Shown: piece after piece, positions 12,480 to 22,806 of the stretch
How the letters are laid out: each line of letters starts with the position of its first letter
Numbering within the stretch: position 1 is the stretch's first letter
Assembly: GCA_949152475.1 (NCBI GenBank)
Contig: OX424568.1
Span: forward strand, 19,753,667 to 19,817,666
Length of the DNA: 64,000 nt
Reading direction: 5' to 3'
Source: Terebella lapidaria
Taxonomy: Eukaryota > Annelida > Polychaeta > Terebellida > Terebellidae
The notes under the pieces: model-generated
The model's database searches: none
What the model was told of the DNA's origin: nothing
Seen by the model: the letters and a program-made list of their open reading frames with translations, nothing else
Translations under genes and position numbers: made by a program

Positions 12480-12540
12480 TTCGTAAAACCACAGCGTACC
12501 GGGTTTATATGTAGATGCTGCGTGGTTTTACCAGAACTTT
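12480..12540 (+). promoter_or_regulatory. Core promoter region of apolipoprotein-L-like gene 1 (predicted)
   Basis: A TTTATAT box lies near 12503, and 15-20 bp downstream is GTGGTTTTACCAGAACT, conserved at 25633-25648 upstream of gene 2. A near-perfect inverted partner, GTAAAACCACAGC, lies just upstream at about 12483. The start site should fall near 12530. The prediction rests on conservation between duplicates and TATA spacing. Confidence 0.5.
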
Positions 12541-12603
12541 TCAGGCGCGCGGAGACTCAGGCATTACAGCACAGTTGCTTTCTCTGTTCAAGAAAACTTC
12601 AAG
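12530..12603 (+). other. 5' noncoding exon of apolipoprotein-L-like gene 1
   Basis: Sequence after the conserved GTGGTTTTACCAGAACT core leads to CTTCAAG followed by a consensus donor, GTAAGT, at 12604. The duplicate gene has the same core followed by CTAAAG and donor GTATGT at 25725. The matching acceptor is TTTCAG, ending at 13783, which gives a 1.18 kb intron. Transcription is inferred, not shown. Confidence 0.55.
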
Positions 12604-13783
12604 GTAAGTTTGTTCATTTATCAGTATATTATCTAATGCATCTTATATATTGCATCTTTCTGTTCAATCAATACTGTTTTCATTGATAGCCTACAGCGTT
12701 ACTTGTGTGTACATGTAAACATTTGTATTGATTTTGTTTTATTCAAAGGCGGAAAATTTTGTAAAGTTCGTTCAAATGTAGTTCCAAAATCATTCCCCCA
12801 ATGCGTCGAATAAATAATGCAATCGTTATGAATGATATATAATATTGCTTTCAATCATAAAGTATATGGGTGCACCGGATTTTTTTCCTTCAAAGGTGAA
12901 ATATATTGCACTATAATAGCCGTGAACAATGATAACACATTTAGCCAAAACGGACATATCGCCAATAACTATCCTTCACATTTCATATTTGATAAATTTC
13001 CATTCAACTGTACTGGTCGCTCAAATTTGACTGATATTGCAATCTTGACTAATATCTTCAAAAATACAATCAAAAAGTATGTATAAAATGATTGGGCATG
13101 ATAATTAGTTGAACATGTTTTGAATTATGTGCAAAAACCGATGAATATTTGACATGTGCGGCTGCACGATATTTTTGTTGAAAGCCGGAAAATACTGTAA
13201 CGTTAGCGGCTGTGATATATGTCGCAGGCAGCACATTTGGAATTTAATCCTTCTATGATTATATTTCATCATAAAATAACCATGTTTGACCAGAATTAGG
13301 AATGTTTGCTATGCACCTAAACTGAAAGTACAACAATTCATAAGATTGCTAATAAGAAATTTGATACTAGTGAAATTTGATAATAATATATAACAATGAT
13401 AAGGAGTTTATAATTACACCTCATTCGGGCATCTATATTGCATTATTGCAATACATGATGAATATATTTATTTCCTATTACAGATTAGATTAATGTAATG
13501 GACATAAATTGTTGACATATATGCGTGTAAACGTAATAATTATATCCAGTTGTAGTAAATTTGAAGGAAGTAAGACATTTCTGAAGAACTATTACTGTTA
13601 TTTCCTCAGACGTCATAATAAAGGCCATATTATGTTGGCCAGATATTCCCTTGTGCCCATCTGTTCCCCCGAAATAAAATAAATGAGACCATCAACTAGT
13701 TTTACTTTTGTTTGATTCCTTCCTCTAAATGGCCTGGGTCACTTGAAGTACTATCACTTTTCCAATGGTTTGTGTAGTTTCAG
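12604..13783 (+). other. 5' UTR intron of apolipoprotein-L-like gene 1
   Basis: Runs from GTAAGT at 12604 to TTTCAG at 13783. AT-rich. The short frame at 12832-13086 has no features I recognise, and I see no repeat element in it. Confidence 0.5.
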
Positions 13784-13795
13784 GTCCAAACTGAA

Positions 13796-14629
13796 ATGGC
13801 GGATTTCAACCGTATACTGGCTACCATGCGGGCCGAACTCATCGACGCAAGTGACCAGTTGATCAGAAGTCGAGAAGACCAGATAAGCTGGCTAGAGGAA
13901 TTCATTGAAGATGTCAAAGGTCACGAGTTAAGGGTCAATATTGCCAAGAGCGCCACCACTGGCACCACCGTGGCTTCAACCGTGATGCTTTTCTTTCCAC
14001 CGACAACGATAATAGGGGCGATAGGTTTAGCTGGATCCGGTGTGGCTTCTGCTGTAACGTCGCTCACTGATTACATAACGAACAAAGTAAAGTCCAAGGA
14101 CCTCAAAAAGATGGTCGAGAAAAGTGAGGAGCTCGAGAACAGGCTTGGGAAACTTCAGGAAGAACTCAGAAGCTTCGTAGAAACACTAGCTGAAAAGCTG
14201 GGCGTCGATGAAGACGTAGCAATGCAACTTGTTATCGTTGAAGGCTTCGTGAAGATTGGCAAAACCTACTATGACGTAGTCAGTGGAGTGGTTCAACTTG
14301 GTACCTTGGCTCCCAAAATACAACAGATTCAAGAAGTGATGAGGTTTGGCTACGGATTCCTTGACGCCGGTCGCGTTGCGAGTGGTACTGGAGTGAGCAT
14401 GGTCGTGGAAGGTGGCGAGGCGTTCTACCAGATCACTGGCGCGACCGTGTCCAAAGTCGCCAAGGGATTTGCGATCTTTGGCGCAGCTGTCTCCGTGGGC
14501 GACATGATCTACAGCTGGGCCAGCGACAATCCCAACCTGTCTTCCGCCAGGAAATGTCTGGAGCAACTCAAGGAAAACAAAAAGCAACTGGAAGGATCGA
14601 GGGCTCTCTACAAAAGTATTCCCAATTGA
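13796..14629 (+). CDS. Apolipoprotein-L-like protein, gene 1
   Basis: A 277-residue single-exon reading frame resembling the apolipoprotein L (ApoL) family, whose members associate with membranes and can act as ion channels. What is seen: an amphipathic N-terminal helix with no signal peptide (residues 1-45); a long hydrophobic, glycine-rich hairpin (about 52-94, including PPTTIIGAIGLAGSGVAS); a charged coiled-coil-like stretch (97-136); a second hydrophobic segment (219-242, KVAKGFAIFGAAVSVGDMIY); and a C-terminal charged helix ending YKSIPN. This order matches ApoL. The ATG follows the acceptor at 13783 by 12 bases and is shared with the paralogue at 30477. The two proteins align without gaps at roughly 60-65% identity by eye. 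Codon use is normal and the frame is intact. It lacks a secretion signal, so an intracellular membrane role is the likeliest guess. Confidence 0.8.
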   Translation: MADFNRILATMRAELIDASDQLIRSREDQISWLEEFIEDVKGHELRVNIAKSATTGTTVASTVMLFFPPTTIIGAIGLAGSGVASAVTSLTDYITNKVKSKDLKKMVEKSEELENRLGKLQEELRSFVETLAEKLGVDEDVAMQLVIVEGFVKIGKTYYDVVSGVVQLGTLAPKIQQIQEVMRFGYGFLDAGRVASGTGVSMVVEGGEAFYQITGATVSKVAKGFAIFGAAVSVGDMIYSWASDNPNLSSARKCLEQLKENKKQLEGSRALYKSIPN

Positions 14630-14755
14630 GAGCACTCGATTGCTTATGAGAAACGTATGTTTCCGGATTCTGGAACCACACAACTTTCAACAGTGAACTA
14701 GCCAATTGAATGTTGACTGTTGCCTTTAATTCAGCGGACACTTCTCACTCCCATG

Positions 14756-15545
14756 TACGGAAGCCCATAGGTGACATGCGCGTAAAAAAAAGCAAAAAAC
14801 TAGCACGTTCGAACGTGGAAGCATTTAACACTATCACGTTCGCACGTAGAAACAGTTAAGGCTATTGCGTTCACACGTGGAAAGTCCGAGGTTACCACGT
14901 TCACACGTGGAAGCATTTAACGCTTCCACGTTCGCATGTGGAAACTTCAGGAGCTACCACGTTCGCACGTGCAAAGATTTGGGTGTGGTAGCATCAAATG
15001 TTTTCACGTGTGAACGTGGTAGCTTTGAATCTTTCTACGTGTGAACGTAAAAACCTAAATCTTTCTACGTGCGAACGTGGAAAGGTATAAATGCTTCCAC
15101 GTGTGAACGTGGTAGCTTTGGAACTTTCTACGTGTGAACGTGGAAACCTACATCTTTCTACGTTCGAACGTGGTAGGCTTTAAAGTTTCTACGTGCGAAC
15201 GTGAAAGCATTTAATGTTTCCACGTGTGAACGTGGTAGCTTTGAAATTTTCTACGTGTGAACGTAGAAACCTAAATCTTTCTACGTTCGAACGTGATAAG
15301 TTTCAAAGTTTCTACGTGCGAACGTGAAAGCATATAATGTTTCCACGTGTGAACGTGGTAGCCTTTGACTTTCTACGTGTGAACGTGGAAGCCTAAAACC
15401 TTCATACGTGCGAACGTGATAAGTTTTAAAGTTACCACGTGTGAACGTGGTAGTTTTGAACTTTCTACGTTCGAACGTGCAAGGTTTTAATTAGAAAAAA
15501 AAACACAATTTTTTTTCCCGCACATGTCACCTATGGGCTTCCATA
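14756..15545. mobile_element. Foldback element B with ACGTGYGAACGT arms, CCCATG target duplication
   Basis: 790 bp. TIRs TAYGGAAGCCCATAGGTG then ACATGYGCG. CCCATG is duplicated at 14750-14755 and 15546-15551. The interior is a dense array of a 12-bp near-palindrome (ACGTTCGCACGT on the left, ACGTGTGAACGT on the right) spaced 25-45 bp, with orientation switching near 14985. The 3' flank of the paralogous gene contains the unfilled site ACTCCCATGCTATTCG (31391 on). This fixes the boundaries and shows insertion after the gene duplication. It lies ~125 bp after the stop codon of gene 1, so it may be in the 3' UTR. Confidence 0.9.
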
Positions 15546-15551
15546 CCCATG

Positions 15552-16378
15552 CTATTCGCGAGATGGTAGTGGATTCGATTTATGTTGAACACTTTGGTTT
15601 GGTGTTTGTTGATGTGTATTAGTATTCACTATTTTTCGTGATTCAAAAATATGCTGGTTTATGTATAAGCATATAATATATACCTTGGTGTATTTATTTG
15701 CACTCCTAAACAGTGTTGTAGTACTGACAAATACAGTATCCTGCTACCGTTTTTCAGCCCATGGATGAAAATACGAGACAAAGGAGACTTCACAGCTGTG
15801 CAATCAGCCAGATGTCTGAAATTTGATTTGGAATAAGTATGCAACATATCAAAATTTGCTGATCTTTGGTTACCATAGCAACGACCCTATGCCAGTTTTA
15901 CACCTACACCGAACTGCATCTTCAATTCTGAAAGTACATATTGCTATGCAAACGTTCGAGTTCCTAGCCTCTTTTCTGCAAAAGTTAGAGATAAATTCCA
16001 AAATAAATTCTGGCACACTCGTAAAAAACATAACCCTATATTTCTGATGAAAGTTGCATTACTGGGCACTCCATACTTTTTATTAATTTTCCATCTACAT
16101 CTAGATTGATCTAGCTCGCTGTCATCTGAACATAAGCAAAGTTGGACAAATATGAATATACTCATATATAAAGATATATAACTAACTCAGTGATTGAGCT
16201 ACATAAATACGTTTGAGCACAATAAAATTATCGAGCAAGTCCATGTACACACTGATAAATATAAAGTATCGAGATATTATCGAAATTTACAAGATTATTG
16301 AAACGTCATGAGAACAAATTCATAACGCTAACCGAATATATATATTCAAGAATTGAATAAACTTTCACGCTTCCGTGG
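15552..16378. other. Intergenic, nothing recognised
   Basis: AT-rich. The first ~70 bp still align with the 3' flank of apolipoprotein-L-like gene 2. Beyond that I see no gene or repeat. Confidence 0.45.
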
Positions 16379-17436
16379 TACATGTGTGTTGAACCGGTAA
16401 ATGTGAAATCAACGCTAAATGTGAAACCTAACGGTAAATGTAAAAAAAAAACACTAACGGTAAATGTGAAACCTAACGGTAAATGTAAAAAAACACTAAC
16501 GGTAAATGTGAAACCTAACGGTAAATGTAAAAAAAAAACATTAACGGTAAATGTGAAACCTAACGCTAAATGTGAAAAGAAATCACGACGGTAAATGTGA
16601 AAAATCGGCCAAGGGCAAAACTTGGTTACTAGGCGTACTAGGCCTTTTTTTTATCATGTGACATGTAAATAACTGCCGACGTATTGGCCTAGCATACGGA
16701 AGCGTAGAAGGGCCACCCAAGAAAATTATATTTTTGGAATTCCAGACTTAGTAACTCGATAATATCGACTTAGTATATCGATAATATCGACTTAGTATCT
16801 CGATAATATGTCCAGCATATATCACTTCCTATATGTCCACAATTGATTCCTAAGCTGAAAAGTCGATATTAAATGAGATATTAGCCATTTCGTGCTCTGA
16901 CCTTGAAGAAGAGGTCAAAGGTCGAATTCAAGGTCATCAGAATATTCAGCATATATCATTTACTGTATGTCCACAATTGATATCTATTAAACTGTAAAGT
17001 CGATAATAAGCGAGATAATATCCATTTTGTCAGGTAACCTAAAAACATGTCACCCGGACATATTCTTACGCATTCTATCCCTTGTATGCTGTGGTTTCTT
17101 ATATCAAAAGTACGGTAACCTAAAAAGACAGATCAGTGATGGGAACACCTGCTTTCCTGCAGAACCGATTTGAACTAGAGAGAAACGGTTCTACAGTCGA
17201 CCAGGCGGGAGTGGAGAAGGGCAGGCTATCCATTTCGGGATTAAGGTAGTTCTTAGTTGTTCGTACCAGCCTGATGACTGTGAGTGGTAACTATATATAT
17301 ATATATAGTAGTTATTATATTTAGCGTCAAGGCATATGCCTTGGTTTTTACATTTACCCTTAGGTTTCACATTTACCATTAGTGTGTTTTCACATTTAGC
17401 GTTGATTTCACATTTACCGGTTCAACACACGTGCAC
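16379..17436. mobile_element. Foldback element C with GGTAAATGTGAAA arms
   Basis: Outer inverted repeats GTRCAYGTGTGTTGAACC, then GGTAAATGTGAAATCAACGC, at 16379 and inverted to 17436. Inside the left end is a tandem array alternating GGTAAATGTGAAACCTAAC and GGTAAATGTAAAAAAAC (16400-16605). The right arm has only three or four inverted units (17347-17418). A TATATA tract lies at 17290. A 70-codon frame over the left array is incidental. I could not identify a target duplication. Confidence 0.8.
16740..17127. mobile_element. Remnant of hairpin-ended element inside foldback C
   Basis: Two to three decayed ~134-bp units (CAAGGTCATCAGAATATTCA, CACAATTGAT, AGTCGATAATAAGCGAGATA) ending in TACGGTAACCTAAAA, the family's right edge. 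It lies between the arms of foldback C, so it was either carried by that element or inserted into it. Confidence 0.65.
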
Positions 17437-18129
17437 TAGTCTGTGTCTAATGTAAATTATTTCATAAAATAAAGTTATTAAACAATTAATATTTCGCCAA
17501 ATTAGTCTATCATGAATCCTGGCAATGGAAAGTATATCATATTCATACGGGGCATGTTGTTACTATGACAACCTCTACATACACCACATATCAATTTGCT
17601 TGCTGGGGACCTTCGCTCGGAGCTAGACTGCAATGTCATGTATCAATCATTATCGCCGAACTGGAAGCATCTCTCTTCTTTTTAGATACATCAACTTCGG
17701 CCTGGAGGGGGTGGGGGGTGGGGTGGGTACACCATCACGTTTAAAGCTGAGAAATATCACACGTAAGTCTTCAGTAAATATTTAGAGACTGGGGCAGCAC
17801 ACGTCGAATTCAACTCGTTTTTCATCACGTATAAATTTTTTTAGTTACTTTTTAGATACTAGTATACCATGTATCAAAAGTTAGCCACTGATTTTTAGAG
17901 CCTCTCATACGTTTGTAATGTTTTGGACATATGTGAATGTCACACGTCAGCTGAAGTCTCAGTGTGATCCTATACAACCTGATGGTCAAACACAGGCTGA
18001 TACATACACCTCGACCTGGACTGACGTTTTACTGCGTGAAACCAAGGCTGCTCAACGTACCTGAAACAACAACATCAATACTAATGTTGTACTATTATTG
18101 TGATAATGATATTGATTGATCAGTGACGA
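17437..18129. other. Intergenic, nothing recognised
   Basis: A G-rich tract (GGGGGTGGGGGGTGGGG) near 17708 is the only notable feature. Confidence 0.4.
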
Positions 18130-19270
18130 CACTCACTTTTCACGTCATACAGTTGTAAACCCTCCTCCATGTGTAGCCACCGCCAGACGTTGACCTTGGA
18201 GGGCCAAACTGTACACCCACCCAGCTCCTGTGTCGATGACCTTGTCCATTCTCATCCCGCCACACAGCCACACGGACCCGTCCCGGCACCCGATCCACAC
18301 ACGGCCGGACGGGTCCGCGCACACCGCCCTGGGGCCTCCAAGCCAGCAGGATAAGGGACGGTGTTGACATGTGACCCATCTATGGCGAAGTACTCTTTCA
18401 CGTCATCTTGCTCACAGGCGAGGAGATTATTTGTCTCAGACATGGCCAAGCACAGGTACCCGTACGACATAGAGACGGGCTGCCCCCATACCAGTCGGGG
18501 GTCGGACACACTTCTGTACAGCCGCATGTAACGCCTGCCATCCTGGGGTGTGACAGCAGGTAAGAAATATGATAGCTAATTAATAACAACAAATTACATA
18601 TGTTAAATAAAGTGTTGATGTGTGTTGGTGATGAATTAGACAAGTGGTGGTCTGTATTGCACATAACTCCCCCAATTTTAACTAAGTCAGTTGAAGTAAT
18701 GAAAGTGAAGATATGCCCTTCAAAAAAGACAAACAATTAAATATATATGAGTGTTCTGTTTTGATCGGAAAAAATCAAGGATAATGTCAATGATACCCAC
18801 CTTTTCTACCAACACTGCCAATCTGCCCTGTGGCGTGACCCGGGCTGACCAAAGTATTCCGTCCACTGGATGAGTGATGTGTCAGTGGTAGACTCCCGGG
18901 GCCTCGCGGGGGTATGCTGTCGATGAGCATGGGGTCCCATACCCCGAGTCCGTCATCACCGCCCACTTCCCGTTTCGGCTACAGGATACAAACCAGGGCT
19001 TGGACACGTGTGTGGTGTCCATAGATAGAGGGAGCGGCTATCCCGCCAAGGACACCCACCTGACGGACCATTGTGGCGTGCAAAAGAGGTCCTCGTCCGC
19101 CCTCTCCCAACAGACGTCCCGTACAGCCCTCCCCTCCTTGTAGCTCCACAGACGATCATGAGCCTGGGGGGATACATGCACCATCGTCATCAAGGCATCC
19201 TGAAACTAGAAAATTGGGTCGCCGACGAACGCGTAGGTGTATCCCCCTGAGGCCCTACCATCCCTGTTGC
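18130..19270 (-). pseudogene. Decayed beta-propeller (NHL/WD40-like) gene remnant
   Basis: GC-richer than its surroundings. On the minus strand it reads as short blocks of beta-propeller-like protein in changing frames: HDRLWSYKEGRAVRDV (about 19160-19110), SKPWFVSCSRNGKWAVMTD (about 19005-18950), ILWSARVTPQGRLAVLVEK (about 18860-18803, followed by a GTGGGT donor), RYMRLYRSVSDPRLVWGQ onward (18527-18340), then RAVCADPSGRVWIGCRDGSV (about 18340-18280). The last block continues to GWVYSLALQGQRLAVATHGG. A one-base frame change separates the last two near 18335, another is needed near 18170, and in-frame stops precede two blocks. The repeat style suits the C-terminal propeller of a TRIM/NHL-type protein, but I cannot identify the parent. 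Possible introns complicate the count of lesions. Confidence 0.55.
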
Positions 19271-19557
19271 CCAGAATAATATGTTAATTACACTACATTC
19301 AGGTCAGTGTGTTCTAACGATGTCAGTAATGAAAGTTCCGGACCTTAATTATTTTTTATTCCATGGAGTAGTACTCTTAACAACTAAAATATTCATCAAC
19401 CTATTATTTCTTACCAAATACTTTCTATAAACGCATATCACAGGAATGAAATATGAAACCTCGCTCAATACCCCAACATTGTGGGTGATTCCAATATCTA
19501 CATTTGCTGACAATGAATATTAAGTTAGTAAAGCACTTATCAATATCAACAGTACAG

Positions 19558-20040
19558 CTTTAAAGCTACTGCCTTCTAATGCAAAATAACAAAAGGTATG
19601 CTCAATGATTTTGATGCTTACAATTGTCCGAGTTGTCTTTTCATCCGTTTTAATACACATTTTGTACCGGTTTTGTATATAAACAATCGACTTGTATCCA
19701 TACATACATACATACATATTTTATTTATATAGCGCATTATATACATTGTTCATGTTTCTAAAGCGCTGTACATTTTACTACACATGCACATTTTCTACAT
19801 CGTTTACACTTCGTTTCCATCAAACCCGAATGTAAACAAGTGCCCAAATCGCGCCTAAAAGTCCGCATCGAGTACATTTTCCAGTTCGTATCCGCATATA
19901 TAGTGTAGTTATGAGAAAATAATTAGTGATATACCATGATGTAGGTAGAATTGTGAGTCCATCTGGCACTTTTATGTTTTCTTCACATCTGCGTGTGATG
20001 GATACAGTTCCTGTATTTACGCGTGAACTGCCTGTTCAAT
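19558..20040. mobile_element. MITE M1, right-truncated copy with an insertion
   Basis: Matches 3141-3560 (CTGCCTTC, CTCAATGATTTTGATG, TTTTGTACCGGTTTTGTA, AAGTCCGCATCGAGTAC) but stops after CGTGAACTGCCTGTTCAA, so the right TIR is missing. A foreign block, 19699-19815, interrupts it. Confidence 0.75.
19699..19815. mobile_element. SINE/LINE-tail-like insertion with (CATA)n end
   Basis: A CATACATACATACATA tract is followed by TATTTATATAGCGC and an inverted AAGCGCTGTACA. This AGCGC-stem tail is common at the 3' end of SINEs and LINEs in aquatic animals. It splits copy 2 of MITE M1 exactly where copy 1 is continuous (GTATCCATCAAACC), with TCCAT on both sides as a possible short target duplication. 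Confidence 0.65.
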
Positions 20041-20802
20041 AATAGTTCCCAGTTTTGCACAAAAATATCAGATGTATACTTGTACATACTTGTAAATTGT
20101 TGTAATGAGCTAACTTATTAACTCACTATTATTCATTCATCCTCTCAAAAAACAACAACAATAGGTTTCGTGAATTGGTCGACATGCCTGTTCAATATTG
20201 CATGGATTCCTGTAAATTTATCACCCGCAGTGCTCTCACAAGCCATGTGTGTCGAAACGGCTGATTCTGTCACAAAATGTGTTGCCAATCGGATATTTCG
20301 GTTGCTCTGGCAACTTTTTTTTACCTTTGAAGATCATCAAAGATCAAATTCAAGATCATCCCATATATGTAGCTTCCCATTATTTCCTGGTTTCTTTATA
20401 CATGGTCTTCTGTATGCGCCGTGGCTGAATAGTAACGGTACAACTGTCGAGGTCAACGAATCTGGGTCAGTTTGTATATACATGTATATGGACACGTCGT
20501 GACAGCAAGGTCAATGTCCTATAACGGACCTTTGGAGCGCTCTTTGGCCTCAGTAGTCGTGTAACTATGTTGGCTATCTTCGCACATACAGTGCGCTCGT
20601 GTGTAAGTTACCAGCGTAATATGTACAGGTGTAATGTGTCGTCAACCATCGACATATTTATCCATCTATCTATCTATCGGCTCAGACCAACTGCGACGTG
20701 ACATTTGATATCTGACATAATAGTTGTATGTCTGGTTTTAACTTAGCATTATACAACGAATTTAGTGGAATCCCCCTGAATTGCGTGTGACGAAATAATC
20801 AA
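20041..20802. other. 5' flank of the acyl-CoA oxidase gene
   Basis: Contains a decayed piece of the AAGGTCATC-type repeat (about 20320-20400) and a (ATCT)n tract near 20660. I find no convincing upstream exon or acceptor for the gene at 20803, and no clear TATA box. Confidence 0.4.
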
Positions 20803-22806
20803 ATGGCACGATTGAAGTCAATGACCAAAATGACCATCAACCCTGATTTGGCGAAGGAAAGACGCTCAGCGACATTTGAAGTGGAGCGACTTACGAACGT
20901 AATAGATGGCGGTGTTAAGCGTACGAAGAGAAGACGTGAGATCGAAGCTCTGCGATTAAACGACTCCGTCCTTGAGGGAGACTCACCACTGTGTTTCCTC
21001 CCTCGCGATAAACAGTTCAACATCGCATTGAAGAGAGGCGCCCGCATTTTCGCCATCTGTGAAGAACTGCGACTGAACGATGATGAGAGGACCTGGCTGG
21101 CGCAAGTGATGTTACCTGCGGAGGGCAGCGCCGAGACGACCGATAGTATGATGTTTCGCCCAACGATAGAAGCACAAGCCAGCAAGGAGCAAATAAGGAA
21201 ATGGCTACCGATGATTCAGAGGAAGTGCTACATCGGAGCCTACTCACAGACTGAACTCGGACATGGAACTCACGTCCGCGGACTGGAAACCACGGCGATT
21301 TACGATGCAGCCACGGAAGAGTTCGTACTGCACAGTCCAACTATCACATCCACTAAATGGTGGGCTGGTGGTCTTGGCAAGTCGTGCAACTGTGCAGTCG
21401 TCATGGCGCGTGTAATAACACACGGGGTTTCCCATGGGATTTTCCCATTTTTCGTGGTATTTAGAGATTTGGAAACACACGAGCCATTACCGGGAATCAC
21501 TGTGGGCGACGTCGGGCCGAAGATGGGGTTCAACACGATGGATAATGGTTTTATGAAATTCAACAACTTTAGGATTCCAAGAGAAAATCTACTGATGAAA
21601 TTTGTGGAAGTCACAAAAGATGGTACCTTCCTGCGTAAATCAAAACAGAAGAAGCCAGCTTACCTGAATCTAACAATGACAAGAGTGGATATAATCAAGA
21701 ATAATTGTGTACACAACTTAGCAGTCGCTCTAACAATCGCAGTGCGCTACAGTGCAGTACGAAGGCAGTCTGAACTACAACCAGGAGCCCCTGAGCCTCA
21801 GATCCTTGACTACCAAACCCAGCAGTACAAGCTTTTCCCGTGGCTCGCTACTGTTTACGCCTACAGGTTCGCTGCTGAAAGTCTGGAGAGGTTAGTGGAA
21901 ATCTGCATGAGAAAACTGCAAGACGATGATGATTCTCTGATGCCGAAGTTGCACGCACTATCCTCTGGACTTAAGGCATACTGTACATACAACATGAACC
22001 TTGGAGTGGACGAGTGTAGGAGGTCGTGCGGTGGTCATGGCTACTCCGAGGCTAGTGGGCTTCCAAAGTGGTATACCTTTTCTGTGCCAATGGCGACTGT
22101 CGAAGGCGAATACAGCGTAATGTTGTTGCAGACAGTTCGCTACCTATTGAAGTGTGTCGAGAAAGTCAAACGCGGGCAGACACTGACCAACATAGTACAA
22201 TACATCAGCGAAAGTGATGAAAGGGGTGTCTCACCAATTGATAGCACTATTTCTTTGGATTCAGTCGTAGATGCCTTCCAGCACAGATCTCGACGTATGA
22301 TTTGGGATGTTTCGAGGAGCATCAAAGAGGAGCTTGGTAGAGGCACTGCAAATTACGAGGCGAAGAACAATAATGCAGTGGAGCTCTGTAAAGCAGCTGC
22401 CGCCCACTGTGAGGCATTCATTGTCCAAGCTTTCTCTGAATCCATCAACAGAAGTGATGACGCTGACATAAGAAACGTTATGACGAAACTATGCCAATTG
22501 TATGCTGTGACTAGAATCATGAACCAATCCGGAGACTTCATCGTGGATGGTTATGTGTCTAGCCCTCAGCTGGATTTACTGCGAGCAGCAGAGGTTACAC
22601 TGCTTGCTGACATACGACCAGAAGCAGTGACACTCGTCGATGCCTTTGATCGACCAGATGAAGTGCTATGTAGTGTACTGGGACGTTATGATGGACAGGT
22701 GTACGAAAACCTGTACAAATGGGCTCAATCGTCGCCCCTGAACAAATCACATGTCCACGAGTCGTACTACAAATATTTGCAGCCCATGATGAAAGCCAAG
22801 TTCTGA
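20803..22806 (+). CDS. Peroxisomal acyl-CoA oxidase-like protein (ACOX1-type), intronless
   Basis: An uninterrupted 667-residue frame matching the full length of animal acyl-CoA oxidase 1 (about 660 residues). That FAD enzyme performs the first, H2O2-producing step of peroxisomal beta-oxidation. Seen in order: the N-terminal helical domain (INPDLAKERRSATF from residue 12); the flavin/substrate loop YSQTELGHGTHVRGLETTA (147-165); SPTITSTKWWAGGLGK; the RRSCGGHGYS motif; EGEYSVM, whose first glutamate (434) corresponds to the catalytic base; and a C-terminal LGRYDGQVYENLYKWA block. Residue 7 or 10 could be the true start, since the family usually begins just before NPDL. The C-terminus is AKF rather than a canonical SKL-type peroxisomal signal. 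Animal ACOX genes normally have many introns, so an intact intronless copy suggests a retrogene under selection. Confidence 0.92.
   Translation: MARLKSMTKMTINPDLAKERRSATFEVERLTNVIDGGVKRTKRRREIEALRLNDSVLEGDSPLCFLPRDKQFNIALKRGARIFAICEELRLNDDERTWLAQVMLPAEGSAETTDSMMFRPTIEAQASKEQIRKWLPMIQRKCYIGAYSQTELGHGTHVRGLETTAIYDAATEEFVLHSPTITSTKWWAGGLGKSCNCAVVMARVITHGVSHGIFPFFVVFRDLETHEPLPGITVGDVGPKMGFNTMDNGFMKFNNFRIPRENLLMKFVEVTKDGTFLRKSKQKKPAYLNLTMTRVDIIKNNCVHNLAVALTIAVRYSAVRRQSELQPGAPEPQILDYQTQQYKLFPWLATVYAYRFAAESLERLVEICMRKLQDDDDSLMPKLHALSSGLKAYCTYNMNLGVDECRRSCGGHGYSEASGLPKWYTFSVPMATVEGEYSVMLLQTVRYLLKCVEKVKRGQTLTNIVQYISESDERGVSPIDSTISLDSVVDAFQHRSRRMIWDVSRSIKEELGRGTANYEAKNNNAVELCKAAAAHCEAFIVQAFSESINRSDDADIRNVMTKLCQLYAVTRIMNQSGDFIVDGYVSSPQLDLLRAAEVTLLADIRPEAVTLVDAFDRPDEVLCSVLGRYDGQVYENLYKWAQSSPLNKSHVHESYYKYLQPMMKAKF

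Noticed and set aside
14186-14683. 165-codon minus-strand frame over apolipoprotein-L-like gene 1
   Set aside because: Antisense shadow of the real coding frame; it has no homologous counterpart in gene 2.
14756-15545. Cluster of CACGTG/ACGT boxes as a regulatory enhancer of gene 1
   Set aside because: The motifs are the arms of a mobile foldback with TIRs and a target duplication, absent from the paralogue. A regulatory effect is possible but not supported.
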